This document shows, in pieces, positions 35,248 through 48,500 of a stretch of 64,000 nt of DNA. Where the stretch lies: positions 29,642,770 through 29,706,769 of the forward strand of contig NC_063452.1 of the NCBI RefSeq assembly GCF_020379485.1, in the 5' to 3' direction. Source of the stretch: Brassica napus. Its lineage: Eukaryota > Streptophyta > Magnoliopsida > Brassicales > Brassicaceae. The position numbers and the translations under genes are program-made. The notes under the pieces are model-generated. The model made no database searches. It was not told the DNA's origin and saw nothing but the letters and a program-made list of their open reading frames with translations. Within the stretch, counting starts at the first letter, position 1; the number at the start of each line of letters is the position of its first letter.

Positions 35248-36524
35248 ATGGGACAAGATTATTCGTACAGCCAGCCGTCTTCATCTGACGAGTTCGACAT
35301 AACTTCCCTGCTTGAAGCAGAAGCTGCAATGTACGCGGATGAAGGCGAGAGTAGCTACAATGCGGCAGAGCCGTTTAAGTACTCACCTCCGGAGCCGAGA
35401 GTAGCTGATGATGGAATCCCGACGCCTTGTTGTGGTGGTGGTGGTGATCCTATTGTCGCAACATCAGAGATGAGTGACTTTCAGAGACAGCTTAGAGAGC
35501 TTAAAGATGAAGGTCATGTGAATGCGTCGAAGCTGGATATGCTAGAGAGGACCGTTGGGGAATTATCTAAGAAGGAAGTAGAGGTTATACATGGCTTCGC
35601 ATTGGAAGTTTACGTAATGGTCTATGGGTTAGTTCTAATAGGTTGGCGGTCATGTATCTTCATGGTTAGTTTCTCTCTTGAGTTTTTCATTGAATCTTAT
35701 GTTAGAGTTAAGAAATTTTGACTTTTTCATATGTTATTTTTTTCAGGCAGAGCTTGAAAGGATTACAAGGACCGTCTCTGACCTTCAGAGTGTATGTATA
35801 AAGGTTCGGTAGCTAAGGTCCTGAAGAAGCTGTTGTAGAATCCGCGGTCAAGGAGAGGAGGAAGTGGTCTCTGAAAGAGGACAAGATCCTTATTGGTGCT
35901 TGGCTTAACACCAGTAAGGATGCGGTGGTGAGCAATGAGCAGAAAGCCGGTGCGTTCTGGAAGAGGATCGTCGAGTACTACAATGCAAGCCCTCACCTGG
36001 TGGGAACAACACCTAGAGAGCTTGGTCAGTGCAAGCAGAGGTAGGCTATGATTAACGAGCAAGTGTGCAAGTTCGTAGGATGCTACGACGCAGCTTTGAG
36101 GGAGCAGAGAAGTGGACAAAATGATGATGATGTGATGAAAGCTGCACTGGACCTTTTCTACAATCATTACTCGGTCAAGTTTAGCATGGAACATGCCTGG
36201 AGGGAGCTGAGGCATGACCAGAAATGGTCGTCCACCTATGTGGCTAAGTACAGTGGGAAGGAAAAGCGCAAAGTCTCGGAGGTTGATACAGCAGATGAAG
36301 TGGGAGAACCACAGGGTAGACCTATGGGGGTTAAGGCTGCTAAAGCTGCTATGAAGAAGAAAAAGAGTGGTAAAGAGGAGTCATTGGCAGCGATACACGC
36401 CATCATGGAAGTAAAAAAAACAGTCTCTAAACAGAAACTGCTTGAACGTCTACTGGCCAAAAAAGAGCCACTCACTGAGATGGAAACATCTCTTAAACTC
36501 AAACTTATGTCTGAGATGATATGA
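35248..36524 (+). pseudogene. Harbinger MYB/SANT-like accessory protein
   Basis: The ATG at 35248 opens MGQDYSYSQPSSSDEFD, an acidic N-terminus. After a decayed stretch (35600-35840, probably with an intron ending at the AG near 35745) the SANT-like domain reads RRKWSLKEDKILIGAWLNTS, VSNEQKAGAFWKRIVEYYN, and SPHLVGTTPRELGQCKQR. There a TAG replaces the conserved Trp codon (36042-36044), and the frame goes on as AMINEQVCKFVGCYDAALRE. The lysine-rich C-terminal part (36300-36524) resembles the NAM-associated domain. In this superfamily the protein helps the transposase enter the nucleus and bind DNA. Confidence 0.8.
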
Positions 36525-36654
36525 GTTTAGGTATTGGCATATTTACGTAGTTAGTGGTCTCTTTGGAATTGGCATCTTGTTAGCTATCTTGTTTGTAGAT
36601 GTTCCGTAGTTAGCTATCCTGTTTGTAGTTAGCTATCTTGTTTGTATTGCGATG

Positions 36655-37400
36655 TTGAGTTGTACTAACCAAGTCACGGGTTTTTGTTTCATCTTTCTTG
36701 CAGGTGCAGCAGTAGTTGTACTAACCAAGTCATGGATGCTTATGGAGTTGTTGACTAACCAAGTCACGGGTTTTGGTCTTTGCCGCATGTGAAGACTGTC
36801 ACGGGTTTAGCTTATGTACTATAAGTAGTTGTAGTGTTTGTAGCTCCTTCATCAAACTTGTTTCCTCTTGTTTCCTCCTCTGTTTCTCGGAGAGATTGTA
36901 ATATTCTCAACTATCAACTATCACTTTGTCTATCAAACTTTGTGTTCTTCATCAAACGTGGTTCTTCTCTTTCTCAACTATCACTTTGTCTATCTCAAGT
37001 TGTTGTGTTTCTCAAGTTCTCCTCTTCTGTTTAGGTAATTCAACTATCACAAGTCGTATGCATATAGATAAACAAAATTAACTTATGCAACTATCACTTT
37101 GTCTATCTTATGTTGTTGTGTTTCTCAAGTTCTTTCTCTTTTTAATCTCAATTCAATTTATACATTATACAATATTTATACATGTGTTGCAAGATTAAAG
37201 AAAATAAACTTATACATTCTTCAAAAAAAAAAAGAATAATTTATGCATGTGTATTAAGGTTTAAAAAATTAAATTATACATTATTCATAAAAAAAAGAAT
37301 AATTTATGCATGTGTATTAAGGTTTAAAAAATTAACTTATACATTATACATAAAAAAACAGAATAACTTATACATGTGTATTGAGATAAAAAAAAACTTA
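36655..37400 (+). repeat. Short tandem repeats between the two Harbinger genes
   Basis: Three kinds: CTAACCAAGTCACGGGTTTT-type units at 36660-36780; CAACTATCACTTTGTCTATC units at 36910-37110; and a roughly 63-bp unit (GAATAATTTATGCATGTGTA, then AAGGTTTAAAAAATTAA) with three clear copies and one partial copy from about 37175 to 37400. Confidence 0.75.
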
Positions 37401-37421
37401 TACATATGTTTCTAAACCAGG

Positions 37422-38159
37422 ATGTCGTCATCTTCATCCAATGATTTGGAAGAAAGATTGGACGAAATTTTCGACGAAATCTGCGAAGATACTTTCAACA
37501 ACATCGAGGCCCAAACCAATAAGCAACGGAAACGTGCTTATATAGAACGAAACCGTGAAGCAGGACACAACCGTCTATAGAATGACTACTTCAGCGACAA
37601 TCCCGCATTTGAATCACATTTATTCAGACGCCGTTTCCGTATGAACAAGGAATTATTCTTGCATATTGTCAACGGACACAAGTATAAGTTCGCTTACTAC
37701 CTCACAGACAGTATATATCCAAAATGGTCAACATTTATCCAATCTATCTCACTTCCTCAAGGTCCTAAAGCAGAGTTATTTGCTAAAACTCAAGAAGCAG
37801 CCCGAAAAGATGTGGAACGGGCTTTTGGAGTATTGCAAGCTCGATTTGCGATTGTCTAAAACCCGGCTCTTACTTGGGACAAAGAAAAGATAGGGAAGAT
37901 TTTGTGAGCATGTATCATAATACATAATATGATAGTCGAAAATGAACGCAATGGATACACTCGTATCGACATATCGGAATTGGAAGAAGGAAGCGTCACC
38001 AGAAGTTCACAGGTGGAAACCGAAACCGACAGGCCTACAAATCTCAATAACATGTTTGTCAATCAGAATCAGAAAGATCTTCGGGATAGGCGTATACATG
38101 AACAATTGAAAAAAGATTTAATTGAGCATATTTGGAATAAATTTGGTGATGAGTATTAA
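37422..38159 (+). pseudogene. Harbinger DDE transposase with core deletion
   Basis: Starts MSSSSSNDLEERLDEIFDEI. A TAG (about 37578) stands where relatives have a Trp in RLWNDYF. The helix-turn-helix side continues RRRFRMNKELFLHIVN, then the frame passes directly to GHKYKFAYYLTDSIYPKW, losing most of the catalytic core that should lie between. The end is well preserved: LPQGPKAELFAKTQEAARKD, VERAFGVLQARFAIV, then after a shift MIVENERNGYTRIDI and HIWNKFGDEY. With the middle deleted the enzyme cannot be active, so the element would need help from another copy. Confidence 0.85.
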
Positions 38160-38478
38160 TAATTAAAAATATCTTTAAGTTTAATTATTGTATTTTTATT
38201 TTTATTCATGCAATAAATAAAATTTTAATTTCACTTTAAAAAAAAATTATTTTTTATTCTTAAGAACTCCTAATTGGAGAACACCATTGGACACACTATT
38301 TTGATTAGAGTCCTTAACTATTAAAAAAAATATATATATATTAAACTAATCCTAAGGACTCCTTCATCTAATCCACCATTGTGGATGCTCTAAGATTAAG
38401 ATCTCTCAGTTCCAGAACTAATTTCTCTCAAATCCAGTTTTGAAATTTCAAAATATTCTTGGCGCCAGATTGAAAAAA

Positions 38479-39969
38479 ATGGAGCAGTACAGAATAATTC
38501 ACATTCCAGTCATACTCAAGGGACCAGGAAACTATATTACCTGGTCTAGGATGGCCAGGACAGGCCTTGGAGGTAGAGGTCTTTGGGAGCATGTCTCTTC
38601 AAGTTCAGCTCCAAAGCAAATCACCCAAGGAGAAGATGGCAAGGAGGTTGTAGTGGTAGATGAAGGCAAATGGGTTCAGGAAGATCTCATGGCGTTGTGT
38701 ACCTTGCAAAGCTCTCTTGATGGTCCACTTATGGACTCTTACTCACATTATACCACCACAAAACAGTTGTGGGATACTTTGCATAAGGTGTATAGCAACA
38801 CTTCAAATCTCACCATAATCTTTGAAGTGAAGAGAGCCATCAACAACTTACAGCAAGAAGAAGGAGACTTCACCAAGCACCTTGGGAAGTATAGTCAGTT
38901 GTGGTCTGAGCAGGAGATGCTAAGGCCAAGCACCAATGACCCTGACATACTTGAAGCCAGGCGTGAGAAAGACAAGACCTTTGGATTACTTCTCACACTC
39001 AGCCCAAGCTTCAATGATGTGGTGAAACATATATTGAGAGACAAGGAACTTCCATGCTATGATGAAGTGTGTGCTCAACTTCAAAAGGAGATAGGCTTAG
39101 ATGGTCTCTTTGGAGGTGGAAAAGAAGGTCTTTCTATGGCACACAAGGCTGAGAATATGGAAAGTGCATCAGCTAACAAAGCTTACTTCAAGCCAAGGGG
39201 AGGAGGAGACAAAACAGTGACTTGTGAACATTGCAAGAAGCAAGGACACTCCAAAACCAACTCTTGGATCCTCCATCCTCATCTCAGGCCAGCCTCAGCC
39301 AACAAATACAGCCAGGCCAGAGCCCATGAAGCAAGAGCTCAGGAGCATCCAGCACCAGGCTACATGCACATGGGAGATGATGGGAGAGCCTTGGTCTCTA
39401 CAACCCACACTGGTGCCTCCACTTCTCACGCCATGCCTCAGCCATCTCATGAGGATGCATTCATCATGAAGTCAGACATTGAGGCCTTGATCAAAGCTCT
39501 CAATGCAAATTCTGGTAACCAAAGTATTAACAATTTAAATTCTATTCACAATGAATCACACACTGCTAGGCTAATGATCATTGATTCAGGAGCTTCTCAT
39601 CACATGATTAGGGATGCTAGACTGATTAGTGATATTAAACCAGCTCTAGGAAGTGTTGTGATTGCAAATGGTGATAGAATTCTAATTAAAAGAGTAGGAA
39701 ATCTGAATCTGTTTGATAAAGAATCTCAAGCTTTTTATATGCCTACCTTTGCCTCTAATCTTTTATCTGTGAAAAGAGCCACTAATGATTTAAATTACAA
39801 TATTATTTTTAGTCCTAATGATGTGTGCTTTCGGGATATTGAAACAAGTAAGATGCTAGGCAAAGGTGTGAGCAAGGGAGAGATGTATTTCCTTGAAGAT
39901 ACCAAGCTTAGATCAGATTCTACTTATGCATTTAATTTTGTTTATGTTTTAGCTAATGATGTGTTATGA
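38479..39969 (+). pseudogene. Copia Gag and protease
   Basis: MEQYRIIHIPVILKGPGNYI starts at 38479 and is followed by the UBN2-type Gag domain (WDTLHKVYSNTSNLTIIFEV). A CCHC-like zinc knuckle lies at about 39220 (CEHCKKQGHSKTNSW), with Trp/Ser in place of the last Cys. The aspartic protease active site is DSGASHH near 39586. The frame stops at 39969; the GAG-pre-integrase part (CEACILGKHHK near 40050) follows in a decayed frame. The mutated knuckle and stop show the element is dead. Confidence 0.85.
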
Positions 39970-40092
39970 CATGCTAGATTAATCCACCCTTATTTTCATG
40001 TTGCAACTGATATTACCTAATCTATCTCTTAAAAATGAAACTTGTGAGGCTTGTATTCTTGGTAAACATCATAAATCTGTTTTTCCTTCATC

Positions 40093-41009
40093 ATGACTAT
40101 TAATGAGAATTGTTTTGATCTAGTTCACTCTGATGTTTGGACTGCACCTTGTGTTTCTAGAGAAAACCATAAATATTTTGTAACATTCATAGATGAAAAA
40201 TCAAAATATACTTGGCTCACATTGATTCAAAGTAAAGAGAGAGTTTTAGAAGCTTTTATTAACTTCCAAAACTATGTAAGTAACCATTTCAATTCCAAGA
40301 TCAAAATTTTTAGGTCTGATAATGGGAGAGAATACACTAGCAATGCATTCAAACAACACTTAGCAAAACATGGAATTATTCACCAGACAAGCTGTCCATA
40401 CACACCACAAAAAAATGGAGTGGCTGAGAGAAAAAATCGCCATCTTATGGAGGTTGCAAGAAGCATGATGTTTCACACCAATGTTCCAAAGAGATTTTGG
40501 GGAGATGCTGTGGTTTCTGCATGCTATCTCATCAATAGAATCCCAACCAGACTCCTCAAAGATGTCTCTCCATTTCAGGTATTGAACAAAACTAAGCCTC
40601 CTATTGATCACTTGCGTGTGTTTGGGTGTGTGTGCTATGTGTTCCTACCAGGTGAGCAAAGGACCAAGCTTGATCCCAAGAGTATCAAAGCTATGTTCAT
40701 AGGAGTACTATGATGAGAAGGGTAATGGTCTCAATGGATGTCAAGTTTGTGGAATCTAAGGGGTACTATGATGAGAAGAGCTGGAAAAACCTTAGGGATC
40801 TCTCACATGGACCATCTGATAGAGCAAACAACCTGAAGTTCATCCTGGAAAGTTTAGGAATCAGTAAGCCTCAGAGCAGTGAGGCGCCTAGAACCTCTCC
40901 ATCAACACCAGTGGCTGTAACCAATGAAGAAGCAATACCAATTGTTGAGCCAGTCCATCCTGATCCCGAGGGGGGCAATGAGTATGAATCAACACCAGAA
41001 ACACCATAA
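40093..41009 (+). pseudogene. Copia integrase
   Basis: The catalytic triad is visible: D in LVHSDVW, D in FRSDNGREY, and E in NGVAERKNRHL, with RFWGDAVVSACYLINRIPTR after it. The frame breaks near 40713 and continues as a linker (40710-41009) rich in Pro, Ser and Glu. One small duplication (GTACTATGATGAGAAG) occurs at about 40704 and 40762, near the break. Confidence 0.85.
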
Positions 41010-41069
41010 GATGATTCAGCATCAGTTCATGATCAAGATGGAGCTGAATCTGATCAGTATGAAGACACA

Positions 41070-42796
41070 GTGGTAGATGAGCAGATTCAACCATTGAGGA
41101 GGAGTACTAGAGTGAAGAAACCATCCAAGTGGGTCGACACCAGAGTATACTTCAACAGCAATGCAGTGGCTCATCCTATCCAAGCAACCTGCTCCTTTGC
41201 AAGCTATCCTCAAGAGCATGTAGCTTTCATTAGTAACCTGGACCAAGAGTACGTTCCAAAAACATATGAGGAGGCTATGGCTGATGAAGAATGGAGAGAG
41301 TCAGTTGGAGATGAAGTCAATGCCATGGTCAAGAATGATACTTGGTATGAAACTGAACTTCCCAAAGGCAAGAAAGCAGTAACAAGTCGCCTCATCTACA
41401 CTGTCAAGTACTTGGCTAATGGAAAGCCAGAAAGGAAGAAAACAAGACTAGTTGCAAGAGGATACACCCAAGTCTATGGAGAAGACTATCTAGACACCTT
41501 TGCACCAATAGCTAAGCTCCACACCATAAGAACTCTGCTCTCTTTGGCTGCGAAGTTGGAATGGGATCTATGGCAGATGGATGTCAAGAATGCATTTCTA
41601 CAAGGAGAGCTTGAGGATGAGGTGTATATGAGACCACCACCTGGTATGGAAGACATGGTCAAGCCAGGAAATGTCCTAAGGCTGAAGAAAGCAATCTATG
41701 GACTAAAACAGTCTCCAAGAGCCTAGTATCACAAGCTGAGTACAACCCTCAATGGAAAAGGATTTGTAAAGTCAGAAGCTGATCACACATTCTGTACCCT
41801 CACAAGTAAGAAAGGAATTGTGGTGATTCTGATCTATGTAGATGATATCATCATAACAGGAAGTGACAAGGAAGGTATCATCTCTACTAAAGTTTTTCTT
41901 AAGTCTACCTTTGATATTAAAGATTTGGGTGAGCTAAAGTACTTTCTAGGGATAGACATATGCCGCTCTAAAGAGGAGATTTTCTTATCTCAAAGAAAGT
42001 ACACACTTGATCTTTTAAAAGAGGCAGTGAACTTGGAGCAAGAGTAGCTAAGACACCACTTGAAGAAGGTTACAAGGTCTTGCGTGAGGAGGAGTTTGAA
42101 GATACTCCATTTGGCGACTTCAGGCTCTATAGAAGGATGGTTGGGAAACTGATCTATCTCACAATTACAAGACCAGACATCTGCTTTGCTGTGAATCAAG
42201 TTAGCCAGCATATGCAAGCACCTAAGGTTCACCATTGGAACATGGTGGAAAGGAATATGAGGTACTTAAGGGAGGCTCCTGGTCATGGTGTTTGGATGAG
42301 ATGCAACAAGAGCACAGAGATTGTGGGATATTGTGATGCAGATTGGGGTGGTGATAGAGTGGACAGGAAGTCTACTACAGGATATTGCACCTTCATTGGA
42401 GGCAATCTAGTTACTTGGAAGAGCAAGAAGCAGAAAGTGGTGTCTTATTCAAGTGTTGAGGCAGAATATATAGCAATGAGGAATCTGACTAGTGAACTCA
42501 TCTGGATCAGGAACCTACTGAGAGACTTAGGCGTGGAAACAACAACACCAATCACCATGCATTGTGATAACCAGGCAGCCATTCATATAGCTACAAACTC
42601 AGTGTTTCATGAGAGGACAAAACATATTGTAGTGGATTGTCACAAGGTGAGACAAGCTGTGGAGCAGAAGACCATTCTACCTTGCTACACTAGGAGTGAA
42701 GACCAGCTAGCTGATATCTTTACCAAAGGAGCAAGCACCAAAGTCTGTAAGTTCATTCATCCAAGATTGGGACTAATAGACTTGTCCAGATCATGA
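41070..42796 (+). pseudogene. Copia reverse transcriptase and RNase H
   Basis: Reverse transcriptase motifs run ARGYTQVYGEDYLDTFAPIA, WQMDVKNAFLQGELEDEVYM and LRLKKAIYGLKQSPRA. A stop at 41724-41726 follows, then LIYVDDIIITG (the YVDD active site, about 41830). A frameshift near 42045 leads into RNase H: YCDADWGGDRVDRKSTTGY, SSVEAEYIAM, CDNQAAIHIA and TKHIVVDCHKVR, ending at the stop at 42796. All core motifs are readable but in three frames. Confidence 0.88.
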
Positions 42797-42898
42797 TCTC
42801 CTTAGCCATGAAACATCTACTCTTTTTCCTTTGTGTGTTTTTGTTCCACTGGGTTTTTCAAACAAAGGTTTTAATGAGGGATGTGTTCATGGTTTCCA

Positions 42899-42912
42899 AG
42901 TGAGGGGGAGTA
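42899..42912 (+). other. Copia polypurine tract
   Basis: AGTGAGGGGGAGTA, immediately before the 3' LTR; it primes plus-strand DNA synthesis in LTR elements. Confidence 0.8.
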
Positions 42913-42913
42913 T

Positions 42914-43420
42914 TGACAAATGATATGAAAAAGATAAGAGGCTGGACTTGAGAAACAAGGCTGGACTTGAGAAAGAGATAAGAGGATGGACTTGAGAAAC
43001 AATCCTGGACTTGAGAAACAAGACTAAGGAGCTGGACTTTCAGGAACATAGTGGACCTGGTCGAATTTAAACTCACCAGAAGCACCTAACAGTTGGAGAG
43101 CAAGGAGAAAAGTTGGGTGAATTATTTATAGTATTAGTCACATGATCTACTTAAGGATGGAAGAAGACAGGGAAGGCTCCAAGACCGTTGAGGACCTGTC
43201 ACTATCCATCGATCAAATTTGCATTTTTTATTCTTTTCTTAGTTTATGAGTTTCAAATTTTATTCATTGTTGTACCAAGGCATCTTGCCTTTAAATCTCT
43301 GTAATATGTTGCACATTATGGTTAAGGAAATAAATCATTCTTTACTCTATTTCTCTTACTCTTGATTTTTCTTCTCACTCTTTCTCTTCTTCTTCGCTTT
43401 GTTCTTCATTAACTTTTGTA
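42914..43420 (+). repeat. Copia 3' LTR
   Basis: Homologous to 33882-34361 with an extra tandem unit near the start. Ends around TTAACTTTTGTA, where the CA terminus is mutated. Confidence 0.8.
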
Positions 43421-46400
43421 CCGTTCAATCTGCTGTTACCATTCAGAACCATAGGATATCAAAGGGTTTTATTTTTATTTTTTAAGTATATATAGTTCTT
43501 AATATGTCTAGGTAATCGCATAAATGATGACGGAATATTTCTGATTTATTGGTTTGCAGGAAAAAATAAAATAAAAATGCTCTATTTTTAAAATCAATAT
43601 AGTATTCTAATTTTAAAAATATATAATAGCACACTATTTTATTCTAAAGAACACATTATTTAATAAAATAACATATTACTTAGATATATATATATATATA
43701 GCACCCCAATTAAATTCAGCGGATCTAGATGAGTAGATGACTGCCAACGCTATTTTGTAATATCCATGTATATTTCAAAGTAGTTAAATATACACATGGG
43801 AAAGTGAGAAAACATATACATACGCTCGGAAGACCATTTAAAGTTACAAACCAATCAATCCAATACGTAGACAACAAATAAATTAACAGTTGGGGTTTCA
43901 TCAAAATTTATGAACTTGTAAAATACAAAAAAAATCGCAAATTTGGTCTAGATCTTTTGGTTTGTTTTAACAGGAGCCTTGTAAGTGATGTGGTTGCCGC
44001 TTTGTGGTACCTGGTCATATCAAAATGCGTCCACCCACCTCCCTCCATGAGGTTAAAAATGTAGACAAAGAGAAATTTATATTTTTCTTTTCCAAGTTCC
44101 AACCATGTTATTCACACCAAGTATTCGCTGGGTAGTTCAAATGCGCCAAGCATTTACAACAATAGTACGTTTTACGGAAAGAAACAAAAAATAGAACATC
44201 ATTTTTCTTGCAAATGGAGGTCCGTCCACTAACGGACACATATTATGTGTTAAACGACACACGTCTGTTTCATAACTTGCATGCATTTTTGTTCGTCAAG
44301 TTGCATGTGTTTCAAAAGGCTCAAATTAAATGAAAAAGAAAGATAACAAATGGCGACAACAATGCTTAGTTTTATGAAAAGTTTTCTTGGCATTGTCCCT
44401 TTTAAGGGGCGTTAGCTGAAATATACTATCAGGGATAAATGAGATCTACTCAAAAGTCCAAATTGGGTTTCTTTTGCCTTCGTTGGTTAACTTTTGCGGA
44501 TATATTAAACTATGTTCGCATATTTACGAAAATAAAAAGAAAGTTAAAGAAAAGGAACATGCATGAATAAAAAATGGTTTCAGACAAAATTTAAATAGCC
44601 CATTTTGTAAACTTATTAAATAGATAACAAAAACATAAAGTACATCTTATAATAGCTGTCATAGGATAAGGTACAAAGAAATGATAAACAAAAAATTAAG
44701 GAAAAAAATATTTAATTTATTTCGCCAAATTTGTTAAGTCAACATACAAAAGAAATATTTTATTATTAGAGATTAAATATTTTCAGATTATATTTAGACT
44801 ATAAAACACAAAAAAATATAACTAAGAGTATTTCAATTCAAAACTTTTAACGACCTTGCAGATTTAAACCCAATGAAAATGAACAAACTTAAAACTACAG
44901 TTCATGTTAAAAAAACTGTGTGCCATTTTACGAGGCATATCAAATTTAAAATATATTTAACAACTCGTTACCGATTTTCAAAGGTTGTGTTCTATATCGC
45001 TTCTTCTATACTGGCGCGTTAACTAGAAGCGATGATTATAAGTCAGACTTCAATAAAAGGTAATTATTCCGGAGACGACGCATATTATCTCACACAAAGT
45101 CGGTTTAACACTGTTATAGATCATAAGGTAAATTATTTTTTACCTTTTAAAATTTATATTCATATAATATTTAAAATATCTTTAAAATTTAATCAGTAAT
45201 ATTTTGTATATTTTGTGATGAAAATGAAATTATATACATATTAAATATTTTTGGACTCTTTTAATTTTATTTATTTATTTTACATAAAAATATAGATTTA
45301 TAAAAACATGTGCCTTTTAACTATTAATATAGGGGGACACGGACTTAGACCAGAAGCGATCGCTGTGTTTGTCTCCCCTAATTAACCGGTCCTAGTTTTA
45401 GCATCCGAGACAACGAGAAAAAAATCACTTAAACGCGGCTTTCGTTGAAGATTGAGAACAAATCCAGATTTTTAATGATTCTTAAATAGACCACCAAAAC
45501 GTGCTGGGTTTATTGGGTGGACGAAGTTAGTGATGTTTATTTTTGATTAGAGAAATTTTTGTCGGGCTTGTAATCAAAAATAATATCCATTAATAGATAT
45601 ATTTATTACTAAAGCATAATCATTATCATGTATCCAATTTGTTTTGCAAGTTTCTAAATTAAATACACCATTCTATTATATAAATAAATTCACTCTTATA
45701 ATTATGGAAAATAACATTATATTACTTTCCAAACAACACAATAACTAATCTTGTCCAAACAATATAGGTTTTACCTTTTTAATAACTTTTATTTATTTTC
45801 TTTAAAATAATTTTTAAAAAGTTGAAAATAAGTATAACTATTTTTGTGGCTTTAGATATTACAAGAAAATCACTTAATATAAAATATTAGAGTCAAAAAT
45901 TTACATCAAATAAGTTTTATAATTAAAAAATTATCAAATAATATAAACAACAAATTTAATCAAATAAATTACATATATTTTATTAAAATTTTGTAATGAA
46001 ACAGACAGAAATAATTATAGTAGTGAAGTAGTATTTTAGATAATTTCTTATTTAATATAAATATAAAATAATATAATTATATAGTTTTCAAATACACAAA
46101 ATAAAAATGTTAAAATATTACTTATAAAAAAATATTAAAATCTATTGATATTGTAAATCAGATTTTATTAAAATGTATTTCCAAAGTTTTAAGCGCTGAT
46201 TATAATCTAGTTTTAATTAAAAAAAAGACAATATGTTACCAGTTTTCTGATTAGATATGAATATGGATATGGATAGTTAGAAGTAACCAATGAGCAAAAT
46301 AGCTCGTTAGTACTTTCAATAAACATATTTGGAGATCTGTAAAACGAGATGAGGAAATGGAAAATGAGTAGTAATGGTGGAGACCGGAAAAGTCTCCACC

Positions 46401-46506
46401 CGGTAATATAGAAAGTGAAAAGATAATTCATTTTTTGTGTGAGGATTGGCAATTTAAGAAATATGAAAAGTGAAATAGAAAGAATTTTTCACGTGTTGCC
46501 ATATAA
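43421..46506. other. AT-rich intergenic DNA, no convincing gene
   Basis: A (TA)n run lies near 43687-43700. A minus-strand frame at 43908-44102 has some protein-like character (MELGKEKYKFLFVYIFNLME) but no recognised family or splice-consistent extension. Nothing else identified. Confidence 0.5.
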
Positions 46507-46892
46507 TCTATACTATTAAAATTAAAGTATCTTTTTAGAAATTTTCTTTGGTTTGTAAGTAATTTACGGAAATGCAATTACTATTTAGATTTAAAAACAA
46601 ATATTATGGTATTTATTGAAATTGAGTAAACAAAAAAATATTTCCTATTAATATGGAAATTTTGGTACACTGCTTGATTTTAATTTCCTATTGACATGAC
46701 ACGTAAAAGGTAATTGTAAATTTTAGTACATTAACAAATTTTAGTATATTCGATAATCTTAAGAAAAAATGTTAACTACCAAATATTACACAAGATTACA
46801 CATAATCATACAAGAAGTCTTATAGGTTACAAAAAATATTATATATGACAGTCAGAAATTGTCTTCAAATTATATTACAGTCATAAACAACC

Positions 46893-47715
46893 AGGGGTGG
46901 ACAAAAAAACCGAGTCAAACCGAACCGAAACCGATTTAAACCGAACCAAAGTCTATTTCAAACTGTTTGGTTGAAGATTTCCCTAACCCGAATGGTTCGG
47001 TTCAGTTTGGTTTAAAACAGAACTGAGGAACCGATGTGTTTTGTGATTATTTAAATTAAAAATATTAATAATATCAATACTAAAATTCTAATACCAAACC
47101 ACATATTTTCTGTTTTTCATTCATTAACATATATTCTTCTAACCTAATATGTAATCATCAAAATATTTGATTTAAAAAAATAGAAAAATTTGTATTTTTA
47201 TATTCTTATATATGTAAACGAGGATGTTAAATCTAAACCCTAAAACCTAAAGCAAATTTTATTAAAAACAAAAGTTCTTCTCCACAGCGTCACATGAAAG
47301 ATAATTTCATTGCAAGATTTTTTGTAATGATATAAGAGACATTACTAATGATGTTGAATTTTTTTATTTTAGTTAACTTTCATTTGTTTTAATTCTTATA
47401 TAACTTTTGTGACTTTTTTAAAGGTTTTTGTTTCAGTTTTATATTGAATTTAGTTCACATAGTTATGTTTATATAATTTATGTTTTAAAACATAGTTTCT
47501 CATAAAAATTAATCTAAGAAGAACCTAATTAAACTGATCCAAAAAACAAACCAAACCGAATACAAACCGAACCGAATATAAACCGAACCGAACACAAACC
47601 GAACCGAAGCGAAGCAAACCAAACTAACTATTGTTTATTTCAGTTGGAAAAATACTTGAAATGAACTAACCAAACCAAACCGAACCGGAAAAATAACTGA
47701 AGTATCCACCCGTAG
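46893..47715. mobile_element. hAT-like non-autonomous element with 8-bp target duplication
   Basis: AAACAACC flanks the element at 46885-46892 and 47716-47723. Ends are AGGGGTGGAC and ATCCACCCGTAG, imperfect inverted repeats. Both arms are rich in CCGAACC/GGTTCGG repeats (46920-47035 and 47560-47700) that could fold back on each other. No coding frame. Confidence 0.75.
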
Positions 47716-47723
47716 AAACAACC

Positions 47724-48500
47724 AATAAATTATATTAGCTTTCGAGATATATGATCAACATACATAGAATTAGTATATAAAATCATATATCAGTTGGGTA
47801 AAATTTAATAAAAATCTATATTATATAAATTATAAAAAGTAAAAATATGCTTAAATTAATGTTTTTAAACTTTATTGAGACATTAAAACATACTATTTTG
47901 GGTCACTGCGAGTAAGCTGTATGTCAATAATTTAATCAATTTAATATATAACTGATGACAAAAAATTAAATTAATATATAATTATATATTAATATTAAAA
48001 ACACAATAAAAATATGTTAAAAATGTAGTAAATTTTCAAATATTTTTTCTTTATTTTTCTGTTTACATAAATATAAAACAAAATTTAATCAGTTTTTGGA
48101 ACAAGTTGGAGTTACCACATATAACAAAAATTAATGCTCAATGTCTAATGTCTTTAAATTATATTACAATCAGAAACAAGCAATAAATTATATTAGCTTT
48201 CGAGTTATACGATCAACATACATAGAATTAGTATAAAAAATCATATATCATTTTGGTAACATTTAATTAAATATATATTATAGAAATATAAAAAAAATGC
48301 TCAAATCAATGGTTTAAACTTTATCGAGACATTGAACCATACTACGGTGACCAATTTAATATATAACTGATGACAAAAAATAAATTTAATATATAAATAT
48401 ATATATATCAATATTTAAAATAGAAGAAAAAATATTTAAAAATATACTACATTTTTAAATATTTTTATATAAAAGAAAATTTAAACAGTTTTTGTAACAA
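47724..48500. repeat. Diverged tandem duplication, unit about 400-450 bp
   Basis: AATAAATTATATTAGCTTTC followed by GATCAACATACATAGAATTA occurs near 47725 and again near 48180; TATATAACTGATGAC near 47945 and 48360; AACAAGTT.GAGTTACCACA near 48100 and 48495. The sequence just left of the hAT insert (46850-46890) belongs to the first unit. Confidence 0.7.

Larger units (their letters stand above)
34578..38390 (+). mobile_element. PIF/Harbinger DNA transposon nested in the copia leader
   Basis: The element starts GAGCATCTGCAACGG and ends CCATTGTGGATGCTC, imperfect inverted repeats of the Harbinger type. The 3-base duplication TAA flanks it at 34575-34577 and 38391-38393. It carries the two usual genes in the same direction: a MYB/SANT-like protein (35248-36524) and a DDE nuclease (37422-38159). 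Both are damaged. It must be younger than the copia element it interrupts. Confidence 0.88.
33882..43420 (+). mobile_element. Ty1/copia retrotransposon, split by a Harbinger insertion
   Basis: LTRs at 33882-34361 and 42914-43420 are clearly homologous over their length. Next to the 5' LTR is TGGTATCGTTACC, a decayed initiator-Met primer-binding site; before the 3' LTR is the polypurine tract GTGAGGGGGAGTA. Gag, protease, integrase, reverse transcriptase and RNase H follow in copia order, all on the plus strand, with several stops and frameshifts. A 3.8-kb Harbinger element sits in the leader. No perfect target duplication could be found. Confidence 0.88.

Noticed and set aside
43908..44102. 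64-codon minus-strand frame
   Set aside because: Some protein-like character but no family, no splice-consistent extension and no neighbouring exon.
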